The notes beneath the pieces were generated by a model. It was not told the origin of the DNA. It did not search any database and was given only the letters and a program-made list of their open reading frames with translations. The position numbers and the translations under genes were made by a program. Of a stretch of DNA of 64,000 nt, positions 48,760 to 62,036 are shown piece by piece; positions within the stretch are counted from its first letter, which is position 1, and each line of letters starts with the position of its first letter. Source of the DNA: Amphiduros pacificus (lineage: Eukaryota; Annelida; Polychaeta; Phyllodocida; Hesionidae); assembly GCA_949316495.1 (NCBI GenBank), contig OX439008.1, positions 11,586,532 through 11,650,531 of the forward strand. Direction: 5' to 3'.

Positions 48760-50185
48760 AAAATGACATTGACGCATAACACTGACATTTGGGTGTCATG
48801 ACATTAATATCGCTGAAATATTGACACTGGGATCCCAAGACATTGATGTCAGTAATATTTGACAATGGGATGTCAGGACATTGACATCAGAACAACTGGG
48901 ATATTAGAATGCGATAGCACTGATATCAGAACAACTGGGATACTGGGATGTCAGGACAACTGAGATACTGGGATGTCAGGACACTGATGTCAGAACAACT
49001 GGGATACTGGGATGTCAGGACAACTGAGATACTGGGATGTCAGGACACTGATATCAGAACAACGGGGATGCTGGGATGTCAGGACACTGAGATCAGAACA
49101 ACTGGGATACTGGGATGTCAGGACACTGATATCAGAACAACTGGGATGTCAGGACATTGATATTAGAACAACTGGGATGTCAGGACACTGATATCAGAAT
49201 AACTGGGATACTGGGATGTCAGGACAACTGGGATACCGGGATGTCAGGACACTGATATCAAAACAACTGGGATACTGGAATGTCAGGGCACTGATGTCAG
49301 AACAACTGGGATACTGGGATGTCAGGACAGAGATATCAGAACACCTGGGATACTGGGATGTCAGGACACTGATATCAGAATAACTGGGATACTGGGATGT
49401 CAGGACACTGATATCAGAACAACTGGGATACCGGGATGTCAGGACACTGATATCAGAACAACTGGGATACTGGAATGTCAGGACACTTATGTCAGAATAA
49501 CTGGGATACTGAGATGTCAGGACACAGATATCAGAACAACTGGGATACTGGGATGTCAGAACACCGATATCAGAACAACTGGGATACCGGGATGTCAGGA
49601 CACTGATATCAGAACAACTGAGATATTGAGATGTCAGGACACCGATATCAGAACAACTGGGATACTGGGATGTCAGAACACCGATATCAGAACAACTGGG
49701 ATACCGGGATGGCAGGACAACTGGGATACTGGGATGGCAGGACACTGATATCAGAACAACTGATATATTGAGATGTCAGGACACCGATATCAGAACAACT
49801 GGGATACTGGGATATCAGGACACAGATATCAGAACAACTGGGATACTGAGATGTCAGGACACTGATATCAGAACAACTGGGGTACTGGGATATCAGGACA
49901 ACTGGGATACTGGGATGTCAGGACAACTGGGATACTGGGATGTCAAGACAATGATATCAGAACAACTGGGATACTGGGATACTAGGATATCAGAACACCG
50001 ATATCAGAACAACTGGGATACTGAGATGTCAGGACACTGATATCAGAACAACTGGGATACTGGGATGTCAGGACACCGATATCAGAACAACTGGGATACT
50101 GAGATGTCAGGACACTGATATCAGAACAACTGGGATGCTGGGATATCATGACACCGATATCAGAACAACTGGGATACTGAGATTT
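48760..50185. repeat. 39-bp minisatellite, about 1.4 kb
   Basis: About 36 copies of a 39-bp unit, GGACACTGATATCAGAACAA plus CTGGGATACTGGGATGTCA. A shorter form lacking the CTGATATCAGAAC part also occurs, giving alternating long and short units. The 5' edge is strongly diverged and the centre is homogeneous. Because 39 is divisible by three, long stop-free frames (for example 49194-49745 minus, 183 codons) appear; they are not genes. Confidence 0.97.
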
Positions 50186-50573
50186 CCACTTGGAATTATA
50201 TATGCATTTATTTATAAATAAATTTAGGGAAAATGAATCACTTGAATAAAATAGATAAGGAGAAGTGAGAGGATTGTATATGCAGTGTGAGTTGTAGCCA
50301 TCAATGATGCAAGGTTTGCTGCCTGAAGCATGTATTCTTCACAGTAGCGGTATGCCAGCTTCACTTACCTGTAAACAAAGGGAGTATCACCGCCTCAGGC
50401 TATGTGCACTGCATATAGGTGGCTTGATTTTGATAGCATCCGCATTAAAGATTGGGTTTGTTGAAGTGAGATTTGACTTGATCTAATATGTTCAGTGTGT
50501 ATCTTCCCATGGGATTTCTAAGAACTAATATTATGGCGGTTTGCAATACCGTCTCAAGATTTTCACTCTTTAA

Positions 50574-51000
50574 GAGCAATCCATTTGATTTTTGTTGGGT
50601 GGGGTGGGAGATTTTAGAAAAAAAAATTATTCACCCACCCCATCCCAGAAAAAAAATTTATTCATTCACCCTACCAAAGAAAAAAAAATTATTCATCCAC
50701 CCTACCAAAGGAAAAAAATTTATTCATCCACCTCCTTCAAGTTTTTCTATCTTCTATATGGATTGCTTGATAATTTAGATGGTTTATATTTTGTAGTTTT
50801 GTCCTGCCCCGCCCAGTAATTAATGACGGATTGTTAACAAGAAAAACAATTTATTCACCCACCCCACACCAGAAAAAAAAAAAATTCACCCACCCCACAC
50901 CAGAAAAAAAAATTATTCATCCACCCTACCAAAGAAAAAAAATTTATTCATCCAGTACTGCTGTCCCACCCCACCCCACAAAAATCAAATGGATCGCCCC
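50574..51000. mobile_element. Foldback/MITE-like element with internal A-rich repeats
   Basis: The ends are inverted: GCAATCCATTTGATTTTTG then TTGGGTGGGGTGGGA at the left, and the reverse complement GCGATCCATTTGATTTTTG then TGGGGTGGGGTGGGA at the right. Inside are two blocks (about 50627-50735 and 50845-50960) of a roughly 31-bp unit TTATTCATCCACCCTACCAA plus an A-run, around a unique core. No coding capacity. Target duplication is unclear. Confidence 0.7.
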
Positions 51001-51769
51001 TTATTGTTAACATGTATGTAGAGCGAATCCAAAAATATCAAACGTTTTCACGCCATCAGGGAATTTTTGAACGTTTTACTAATATATTTTTGGTTTCTTG
51101 GGTTAAAAAGGAAACCAACCACAGTAGAGTAGGGCGTGAATTATATATATTATCTCATTTGATATTAAGATTTAAACATTGGATGTTTGCTGCGTAAATT
51201 GTCACAGAAATCCAAGTGAAAGATTGCTGTACACTGTTCCCATGCCCCAAACAGCCATGTTGATACTTTGTTATAATTCACAAGAAATGATAGCATACAT
51301 GGGGAACACAATTCATATGCCTACAGACACTCTAGTAATTTTATGATATTGATGATTTTTAATTTGATACTGATTTATTGTAAACGTTCTAAATATTATG
51401 ATAAATAAATGTGTAAATATTTACATTATGCCATGATATATCCTATCAAATCCAACCAATATTTTTTTCTTCTGAGAGTTCTCGACTTCACCTAAGGGCA
51501 AACTATTTGATTGGTATATTTAGTAAGAGTCATCGCATGTTCGGTACATAGAAGATTTTAAGATAATCTTCAACCAATTTATGGCCACCAAGTTTGGCCG
51601 CTTTCGCAGCTTGACTACCGCTATCACAAATCATTTTGCTACGAACATAATATGTGTGAATGCATTCGGGGTGATGCCCTATTCAACCTTTTTATCCCCC
51701 ACGACCTCCAAAGTCAGATATAATCTCTTAGGGAAATATACACATCAAAGTCACCTTTTTACCGGTAAT

Positions 51770-52063
51770 GTTTGTTTGGGTTTTACATCACTTACAACAT
51801 TATTTCAGTCATTTCGTGATGAGACCTACTTGTAGTAGATATAGTGCTGTCTCACTGAACTTGTCATTTCGAAGGTCCTTGACATGACAATCCACCCGGT
51901 CACAGATTTACAAGGACAGCGTGTTAATCTTTTAGACACGGGCCTCAGCTCATATGGGAAATTGTATCATGAGTTCAATCTCGGCATGGCTGGGGATCGA
52001 ACCCACGACCTTTGGATCACCACAGAGGAACCGGTTCAAATAAGCTGGCACTCTAACCAACTT
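51770..52063 (-). mobile_element. Full-length tRNA-derived SINE (minus strand) with 8-bp target duplication
   Basis: The reverse complement shows a tRNA-like head (AGTTGGTTAGAGTGCCAGC, then B box GTGGGTTCGATCCCCAGCC). The CATATGAGCTGAGGCCCGTG middle and the tail with GAGACAGCAC, AGTAGGTCTCATCACGAAAT and CCCAAACAAAC follow. CCGGTAAT flanks both sides (51762-51769 and 52064-52071). It lacks the first bases of the head compared with the copy at 62105. Non-coding, moved by a partner LINE. Confidence 0.88.
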
Positions 52064-55000
52064 CCGGTAATAAAAATTACATTAGCCTTGCATTCAATAT
52101 GAGAACCAATAAAATTTAGAATACATGGTGTGATGTTTATCAAACAAGAGGCATCTTTTATCAACATTTTTGAATAAATGTACAGATATATCATTAACTG
52201 TAAATGCTCTTGCATATAAAAGAAAAGAAATAAAAGTGGTAGCATTGACAATGCAAACATATGGTGATTTATCAATCACAAGCAATAAACGGGTACTTTA
52301 CTCAATGCTTAAATGATAATTAATAGCACTTTAATAAAAGCTTCATTTCGAACATTCCTTAACTGAGGAAAATAAGATCACAATAGCATGCTGGGTTATT
52401 TTTTGGTATATTGTTTTGTTTCAGTTTCAAGTTATTCACTCACAAATATAAACTGTTATGAGCGATATTCTGTAAAGATTTTTTCTCAAAGTAGACCCTT
52501 GGTCTTGAGTGTCTCAAGCAAGACAAACAAATGAATTCAAATTTTATGGACAATCGCTTTTCTCCATCTGATGAGATAAAACATATCAAATGTCACTTGT
52601 TCTATTAGGTATATAGTCCCTGCTGTATTTGAAATAAATCTAGACCTGCTTTTGATACTGCAGAGGAGTTTTCGGCAGATAAAGGGCTGCAACTGGTAAT
52701 TAGATTGCTGAATTAATTTCTGAAATTGCCTTTTTTGTGCAACTAGATGATTCCTGTGGGACGAAGCGGTGGTGCTTTTATGTTTTATTCACAGATAAGT
52801 GAACAATTTAACACAATTAATCTAAAGTCAAATATTCCTCCAAATTAGCTGAGTGAAACTGTCCCATCTAAATCCACATTAAATGCGGAATTGTGCTAGC
52901 AGTGCCTGTCTGACGGATTAGATTACTTATAAGGACTTATAGAGAGTATATAATTTCCCTTCCATGATTTCATTTTGGATTCAGTTTCATTTGTGATTAA
53001 TACAATATTGATAGGGTTTCGGTGGATAAACTAATTTGGGCCCACACCATCAGTCTGGTAGGGAAACGCCAATAGTAGAAATGAGCAAAGCTTGTTGTTA
53101 ATCAGGCGAATAAAGGTAGAAAAGGCTGTGAGAGCTTGCATGGTACTTCACACGTCATATCTATCATAGTAGTGTCGGTTATTGCCTCCTCCACACAATG
53201 CCATATCCCTTGTATTTTATAACAGGGAGGGTTGTCCAGGAGGTCAAGTCTGCTCTCTAATATTTCTGTATATCTCTGCCAGAGTAGCATTTGCTAATCT
53301 AATGATATTTCTCTATCCATAAAGAGTATTTTATATTCATCTGCTACTGCAAATGTGATATTTCCTTTTTTTAGGGTGTTGCATCTTAACACTAAATATT
53401 GCTCTTTATTTATGAGAAAATGACTGATATTAATAAGTATTTGAGTTTATTATTCTGCATCATGTTAATAATCGTGCCAGACATTGTAAAGAGTGGTGTT
53501 CGATTTTTCGCATTATGAATTAATAAGTAACAAGAAATCTAATTATTCTCCCCATGAATTATTCAAACGATGAATCTTCGTTTCAGTGTATCTTGCTCCA
53601 CTTTATTTCATTTGCTATCAACATCTGATTAAAATCTGAACACATTGAAGGCTACAAATCATTGTTATTACTAACATGGACTAATTCATTCGGTGATAGA
53701 AGCATATAATTAATTTTCTCCTACATGTATAAGTTTCTGAACATTTCTAGTGGTAAACATGGTATATACCTTTGTTACAAATAATATGAGGGATTCTATT
53801 TTGTTTTATTCAAATTAATGCACTATTATATGGTACATTCCTTCACTGTGCCTAAATATATGTACCCGTTATCAAACAATGAAACTGGCCAACTTGCATG
53901 AACAGGAAATAATTCTTATGAAACATATTTTAGATGTTATGACATATGTGAACCAGGAGATTTATAAAGAGTTTCCCAATATTTGGTGAACATTTATCTA
54001 TGTATTTATTATTTATTTATTCATTTTTTTTAATGTTCTTCTTTTTTTGGGGGAGGGGTAGAGAGGGAGGAATGACACTTTCGCAGACGATCACGTGATC
54101 AGCTTTGGCGCCATCTCCTGGACCTCTTCTCTCCAAGATCGTAACTTAGTTGGTTGTGTTAAATGAAGTCGCCTGTGAATAAATATCAGCAATACCTAAC
54201 CACAAAATGGATAATGAATTCGTTCAAATATCTCAAAATGTACACCGAAGTTGGGATATTGTGTTGTTGAGTTTGGATTAGTTTAGACACTTGTTTATTA
54301 CCAGAAAATACTGTTATAGTTTCAAAAGCAGTTAATATGAAGCTCTAAAAGTAAAGAATGAGCCTTTTGCAATTCCAGGAAGTCATTTATATTTTTACAT
54401 GTCAACATGGAATGTAAACATTAAGTTAGAATGTGTATCTTATCAAACAAAAATAAATACAAAAATCGTTTACATCGAAATCATTCCATTCAGAAGGTTG
54501 CATAAAAAGTCAAAATTTATAACCATCTTATTGTTTTATACTTCCCAAAAACAAACACCTGGAACATGCCCATACACAATTAATTAGGACGAAGCCTGTA
54601 GCTTACATGTAGCTATTCATTTCAGATGGACAAGCTGATGGGATGATTTCATGTTGCAGTGCACCCCCCAATCCCCGCCTCGTGGTCTGGCTCACCATGA
54701 GATCCGCAGCAATCTGGAAGGGGTTCCTCTCTAAACAAAGGCAGACTGGCTTCTCTGCAGTCATTATGCAGTTACGTTAATTACTTCAAGATCTAATTAA
54801 AGAAGGCATAATAATCATCAATGTCTTTCCTGCATGTTTAGATTTATAATCCTTAAGGTTTGTGTGGACATAATTTTCAAACTAACTAGTGTGATTATGT
54901 TTTAATTTGTTTCTGAAGCTGATGTAGAAAAAATGTTATTCTCACGACAAAGACATTTTTCAGAGGGGAAACGCCGTGTTATGAGCTTAAGGATTTCTTT

Positions 55001-56617
55001 AATATTTATTTATTCCAGGTCTGATATGAAATTCACTGAATAGTTTATGAGCAGGGCCTCTTGGAGCCAGAACCCTCTCCCAAATATATCATTTTATACT
55101 CTGTCGTTGAAAGTTGAAACGTTTTTCGCATGTCTATACTTTTTCATTCCAATATTGTATGCCACTCATGATAAAGCCTACAACAGTAGCTTATTCCTGT
55201 TTGTATTCCCATGGATGTCTGAGAATACCTTTTGTGGAATGGCCTGACAAGTTAAATTCATGATTTATCTGTTCATGATCACATTGTCTCTCACAACAAG
55301 ATACAACTCCGTGACAATGAGATAGGGTTTCTGCCTGTTCCTCCATCTTCCCCAAACTTTTCAAAATCGATATATCATGATGGCCTCATACAAAATTGTC
55401 TATGACAATCCAATACGCAATATATACATAAATATATGTATTGTAATCAATATGAGATAAGGCTACTGTTTTCCACAAAATATACCGTGTGATACCATTT
55501 TCAACGTTATTCTTGTGTGAACTACATTATTAAGCATTGCATATGGATTTGATTAAATGCGGATTGTTTCATGTATTATTTAATGCACAGGCAAAAAAGG
55601 TTAAATTAACGTTGGGACAAAGTTGGATTGCTGTTTAGATGTCTCAGTGACACCTGAAGTCCTGGGTGAGAGGATCCAATTAAAATGAATACAGCAAAAA
55701 CATACCTGTGTATGGACACGCATGCCACACAGACAATTTCAAACGGAGGCTATACTGTAAATAGATCAGAAACCTGACCAAAACCTACAATTAGAAACCT
55801 GAAAAATAATCGTTTGTCTGATTTAAGCTGTAAAAGGTCCAACATGTGCGTTATGGGTTAATGTTATTAGCATTATTTGATAACGTTGCCACCAAAAATA
55901 TTTCAGTTGTTGCAATGTTCGCTTTCTGCTTTGATACAAAGCCAAAAAAGTGTGATTCACTGATGTTACTCATTGTACTGCGAACCCAGTTAAATTAAAA
56001 CCAGTAAAAAATGAAAAATTATGTTTGAATCATGAAATTAATTGGGAATTGTTCTGGTTTTTGAATAATGAAAATAGAATACATTGTTCTTATCGAATGA
56101 TGTCACGTGACGGACGATTCTAAACATTTCTAAACAACAATTTTGTCCGTCGTATACATACATGTATATATATATGCTCATATTATTTAAGACATCATAG
56201 GAATTTTCAAAAAATCATTTAATATGGATGACAAAGGAAAAATTTCTTATTTAGGTGTCTATGTCTCACAAAACCATAATGGAAATATTGAAAATGTAAT
56301 GTATATTACACATAATATGGAGTTGTGTTTTTTTTGTGGCCAAGTTGAATTCCCAATTGGATAACTCCCTATTTCCTTTCAGGTCTCCAAATGGTCAATT
56401 CAAAACTTTTATATCTATTGATTTCACACTGTATCACCCATTCGTTTACATTGATGACTGCAGACACAAAGCAGATTTAAAATTAAGTGACGAGTCTCTG
56501 TGTGTCTCGCTCAACTCTCGCTCAGTTCTCGGTGGAACGGGACAATGATTACCATATCATGCAACCATGGTGAGGTAATGAACTGTTTTATTCAAATATA
56601 CCACAAGGGTAATTCTT

Positions 56618-56870
56618 TATATTTGCAAATTATCTCTTTGTAACTGTTGTGAGCTGCTCAAAAGGCATATTTACATTTGAGCCTCTTGCTATTTTCATTT
56701 CTTAAGGTAAATGTAAATTAGCTGACGTTCTAAAGCTAGCAATGCAGCACCGTGTATATTTACAAATTTTCTCCTTGCAACTGTTGTGAGATGCTCAAAA
56801 GTCATATTTACATTTGAGCCTGTTGCTATTTTCATTTCTTAAGTTTAATGTAAAGATGCTGGCGTTGATA
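56618..56870. repeat. Tandem duplication, period about 137 bp
   Basis: 56618-56733 and 56755-56870 align along their length, sharing AACTGTTGTGAG, ATATTTACATTTGAGCCT and TTGCTATTTTCATTTCTTAA with scattered substitutions. It is an older local duplication. Confidence 0.85.
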
Positions 56871-59843
56871 CCCTTTATTCCTTATGTGATGAAACAAACA
56901 GGCTAAGCATGTCGGGAGGGAAGACCCAACGGTTTGGCACGTCCCGTCCTTGAAGAGATGATCTAAACGGAAGACACAAATCAGCATGGATTGATAATGC
57001 CCTAACCTTGGTTTTACATGGTCACAATGGTGCAAGCTTTTGTTACCAATTTCCAGGACGCGCCCATGGGACCCTGTGGAGATGGCCGTCGGTACCGGGT
57101 AAGTCACTTGTCTGGCATAAAATCAATGCCGATGCACTGCCTCAGAATAGTAATGAATAGGCGACCATTGCAGAATTGTTGAACCGTGTCATTTATAATA
57201 AAAATATCCCAAGAAATTTACCATTCGACAATAAAGGAAATGAAACTTTTGACGCTTAAATAACACCTGCAGGTAAATTGAATATTGATAATAAAAAATG
57301 AATACCATCTTCTCATGGCGCCACTGCAGTAACTGATGATAAATATAAATCCTATTGGCTCAGAGACCAGGAACAAACGTATTGGATATGTGAACACCTA
57401 GATTGTTTTCTTCTGTATTACCGACGATGGCGTAAAACAAAAAGGGAATCATCTTACCTCGAGGACACATTATATTACATACTGGCACTGGCACGTACTT
57501 TATCGCCACCTGGTGAGCGAGGGCAGACATCAGCAGTCTAACATTATTCCCACTAGGGGGACACTAAAATGCCCATCAGCAGCCACATTCCCGCTATAGT
57601 GATTGCTTCTCTCAGTTGTATACCAGCCACCATCAGAGTCTATGGGTAAAATCTATCAATATCTATATATGCACAATCACTCAATGTAGTTACAACAATC
57701 CCACAGGTAATGTCTGAGTTTGTAATACAGTCCTATTGTTTGTTCTTGTTCATGAGGAAAAATCAATATTTATGGCGCATCTTTTTTCAGGTTTAGGTTG
57801 TTTTATGTGTTAAAGCAAGTGTGATTTCTCTTCATCTACCCTTTTCTGTGTACAAATATAAATCAAATACCATCATATTTCTTTCTTGAGTCGTCCACCA
57901 TAAGTTTCAAAATTAGATGGTATTACATTGTGTTGTTTGAAGGTGATGAACGAGGATAACCTTAAATACTGTGCACACACCAAAACTGGTTTGCAGTTCA
58001 CGCTATTCACATTGAACCAGCCATCGCCCAAGATAGACTGACTGGGGCAAGGAAAATATTCTTGTCTCAAAGTCGTTTTCTGTTATTGTTGCCTTTATCT
58101 ATTCAGTAAGAACAAATATTTTCGTCCCAATAACTTGAGAGACTGCAGATCGGGCTGCCCAGACAGATAAGTCAAAAGCAGCAGCAGAACTATTTCCTAT
58201 CTCTGACGTCTTATGCGAAATAGTTGCATTATTTATTGTGCAATTAGGGACCTGTTGCTAGTAATTGGGGAGCAGTGACAATTTCCACCAATTTCGTAGA
58301 GTGGATTCATAATTGGTGATATAATTCTCAAAGTTTGCTCATAAGATACAGTCATTGCATGCATGCAACTGCCACAACAAGATTTGCTTGATTACATGAT
58401 ACAAAGTTCGTCTTGGCACACGGAATACGTCAAATGGTAAACATCCAAACAGCAAATACTTTCCAGAACACTGCCAATCCGTGTTGGGATTTCTAAATTG
58501 GACATGGCATTTTGGTTGGTTGGTAATTTAGTGTTGGTCTGCAGCGCACGCACACTGCGCAGGTCGGGGACCCAGTGTGCGTGGTCGTTTACCGCCTGCC
58601 TCCCAAATGTGATCTTAAATCACATGCTATGATTTGTCAGACGACACTCCACCAAGTCAAGCCAGCGGGAAGGTCACCAAATTGTCACCGAGTCCACTTA
58701 ACCAACCATCACAAAACATTTCAATAAAACCTAGTCCTGACCTCCAAGATGGCGGCTGAGAAATCAGCTAGAAGGCTTAAGAGCACAGAAGTAGCAAAGT
58801 CATTTCCGTCTCGCAGTGAAAAGCCAGTTTTATTGTGAAATAGGGGCCAGAGATGCATTGTGTCAGCATGAGCGATAATAGGGGCATATAAAGGTGTGAC
58901 AGTCCCGCAGACTAATCCTAATGACCCCATCATTGGGACGCACAACATCCTTCCTGTTCTCTGCACAAAATACTCGCCACAAATGGACCTTGAGCAGACG
59001 ATATTTGTCTTCATACAGAATTGCTTAAAATGGGCACAGAAAAGGGCATTTGTCGACTGTCACTTGTGGACAGTTTGTTCTACCAGAAAGATATCTGTCA
59101 TTGTCAAATGCTCCCACATATGATATAAGGGCTGGCATTCATTATTTTCACCAGATTGGAGGAAATAGATATTTCCAGATAATCATCTTGCCATTGTTTC
59201 CATCATGCAATGTCCAGTTTTTTTTCCAAGATAATTATAATTTTCCAAACAGAATTCACGATACCAACAAGTTGTCTAAATTCCATATAATTACTTTAAA
59301 TTCATATTGTCAAATAAATAAATAATGAAAATAAGAATACACATGAGAAGCTTAATACTGGATGAAAATCCTTGTGAACATTAATCTGAATCAACAATCT
59401 AATCTATGTGATTTATATGTAATTATTTTACACTTACATAAATCAAACCAGCCATGTTAATGTTGGGACTGTTAAGAATACAAAATGTCATTTCTCGGAC
59501 ATGGCAATTATGCACTTGTGAAAGTTGGCAGTTTTCGTCTGGAGAGAACGGAATAAATAATCTTCAGTGTCATTTCTATACAATTTCAACAGGTTCGTGA
59601 CAGAGTGATTCGTGATCTAATGGAAAGTGCAAGGTTACCTGAGGGTAAATATAAGCATAGCTATAAAATCTGGTCCTGCAGATAAATCAAGATACAAGCC
59701 GTGCCTTGCAATGGCGAACACACTCTGTCTTGTTTACAGTGAAATGGGAAAAGACCGGCTTTGCAAGAAAATCATGTTCATATCTACAAAATATCGGCTA
59801 ATCAAGGAATATAATAAATACTTTTCCACTTACAAAATTTACA

Positions 59844-59877
59844 TTTCTATAATATAATTTACATTATATTATAGAAA
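59844..59877. other. Perfect 15-bp hairpin with 4-nt loop
   Basis: TTTCTATAATATAAT and ATTATATTATAGAAA are exact reverse complements around TTAC. No T-run or gene context suggests a transcriptional role. Confidence 0.75.
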
Positions 59878-61303
59878 ACAATTATTTTTCAGTTAATTTC
59901 ATTCTTATATATTTCTCATAAGACATATTTGATTTTGGCATTATAGGATAGATTCTATGTGAAGTGCATAAAAATATAATTTGATTTTTTTTCATCGGTG
60001 GTAGGTACAAAATAATGTTGTAATTTTTTTTTGATAAATCAAAACGTGAACAATGTTACATAAACTGGTTTACATATAACAATGTTACTAACAATTTTGT
60101 TAAGGCAAATAACTCAATTATCGCCACATTATTTCCTTTATTTCTTTACATATTTGTGTAGACCATATTAATAATTAACAAGGCTCACCATGGGACTTTT
60201 ATATTTCTAGCAAAGTTGACTGTTCAGGAACAGCACAATATCAGAAGGCGTGGACTAGTTTGTTACATAGCCCGTTGTCCCCATTGCAGTCGCAGATTTT
60301 ATGGAACAAAAAATATTCACTTTTCGCTAATCTGCATTACTCATGTGGAAACACAAGCCTGTCCTTGATAGGTAGATTTCCCCCAGACAGTGAAAGAAGG
60401 AAAACAATGTATGGAAAATATGCAAAATATCTTTCGCATATTTGATTTTGGAATGTTTTTTTTCTGAAATCAAGAAAAATTGACATTTAAAAAAAAAACT
60501 TATTGGCAAAGTTTCACATTATACATATATATTGTTTGCAGATCATTTAAATCTTAAATATCGAACCCCTCTCCCCGCTGCCTTTCCCATTAAATATTAG
60601 CTAAGTAATGACTAAATATTTAGCTATATTTTTAAACAGCACATTTTAATTCCCATGCCACGCTTCTGATATGTGTTCCGGATTGAGAATTGTTGTCCCT
60701 GTCTGTCCATGCATACCATTATGGGAGTATTGGAAAGACAACAACATTTAAGCTAGTTTAATATGATTCATAATATTGAACCACCTGCCAAGCAATTGGA
60801 TGAATATAATATTTGTTTTTTGTTTTTTTTTGGTGGGAGGGGGTAGATATATATATATATCTGCGCATGTGCGGGATGCAAATGGATGCCTTTTTGTGGT
60901 GCTCACATATTTTCATCTTTTGGCGATTTATTGAGCTATCACAGAAGTCTATCATTACTAGTAACCTATCGCAACTGCAGTCTATCTTCTGGTCTGTCGA
61001 CTGACAGACATTTTGCAACCCGGAGTTGCCGTGCTTGGCTGTAAACATCGAGAAGTTCTGCCCGCACCCGGTGCATTAGACCTAGCTTAATGACGAGATT
61101 CTACAATTCCTCAAGAAATATATCAAACCTACTGTTTTACCCCCCCCCCTCCTTGTAGACAATTATTATAGTCAAAAACATCCTTGTAGGTCTTTTGGTG
61201 AACGCTTTTAAACGCCCCCCCCCCCCATTTTGGTCCATTACCTGGATGAGTTAGTAAAGGTTCTCACCATTCTGATGATGAACCTTCTTCTTCCACTGCA
61301 GGG

Positions 61304-61680
61304 ATGCGTTCCCTCCACGTGTCACTGCCAAAATATGGGAGACAGGATGACATCTCGGCGGGGATCAGCAGACCTGACTATGATATCAAGGCGACCGCAG
61401 AGAATCTTCACTGCCTGTCCCACCGCTCGGATCTCATCCCTGCAGCGGACCATGTGATCATCTTGCTGGATATCTCGGAGATCGTAATGGTGATGGAGAG
61501 AAGCTCTTTAACAGATTCAAGTCTTATGTCCAGCTCATCCACTCGAAGGGCCCCCAGTTATCGTGATGATTCCGCCTCCGTTCATAGATATAAAGGTTCG
61601 AAGGCACTGGCTTGTGTTCAAGGGTATACTCTCCAAGCTAAAACATGGAGCTGACTGCCCCACCGAAGTCTGGTGTACTT
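61304..61680 (+). pseudogene. LINE ORF1, SGNH esterase-like region
   Basis: One frame gives LIPAADHVIILLD with the pattern of esterase block III, where intact relatives have ILLGTNDI. A second frame continues with RFKSYVQLIHSKGPPVIVMI and PPPFIDIKVRRHWL. Such esterase domains are known in ORF1 of CR1-like LINEs; their role in retrotransposition is not settled. The frame changes near 61485 and the GTND motif is lost, so it is not functional here. Confidence 0.65.
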
Positions 61681-62036
61681 CCGATGGATGAAGAAGAGGA
61701 TGACAGCCCTCATCCTTCTACATCATCTTCCTCTGTGAGAAAGAGAGTTCGGAACAAACAGAAACCGATATCTTCTTATTCCCAGCCCACATCGGACAAT
61801 ATTGACACTATTATGTATATCTCGTCAGATGACCGTATGCCTTATCGGGAAGCCAGCACAGCACATGGAACGTGACTCCGGAGCAGAGGTCAAGGTTGCT
61901 AAGGGGAATCTAGGTGATGATAAGACTCTCAATGTTGAAAATATCTCTAACTCCAGAGCTTCTGTCAAAAAAGCAAAACTTAAGAGGGCTATTCAAGAAC
62001 TTGAGGAGGGATCCCTTAAATTTCACTCCTTCCCCT
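61681..62036 (+). pseudogene. LINE segment between the esterase-like region and the endonuclease
   Basis: Acidic and Ser-rich coding-like sequence (MDEEEDDSPHPSTSSSSVRK) followed by Lys-rich stretches. It most likely belongs to the LINE between ORF1 and the endonuclease. Frames are broken and no motif is assignable. Confidence 0.4.

Larger units (their letters stand above)
52072..61289. other. No gene recognised; intergenic
   Basis: Nine kilobases of AT-rich DNA without a credible exon series. Open frames such as 53102-53290 minus, 56832-57107 minus and 58721-59014 minus have no recognisable domain. It contains a 137-bp duplication and a strong hairpin, listed separately, and poly-C runs near 61141 and 61216. 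Confidence 0.45.

Noticed and set aside
49194-49745. 183-codon open frame on the minus strand
   Set aside because: Lies wholly in the 39-bp minisatellite; the translation is a simple 13-residue repeat.
48760-50185. CRISPR-like array
   Set aside because: Repeats are contiguous without unique spacers, and the context is a eukaryotic genome.
53102-53290. 62-codon minus-strand open frame with plausible amino-acid composition
   Set aside because: Isolated, no domain or splice context.
58511-58708. Possible small MITE with GGTTGGTTA-like inverted ends around a GC-rich core
   Set aside because: Only about nine bases pair convincingly and no target duplication is seen.
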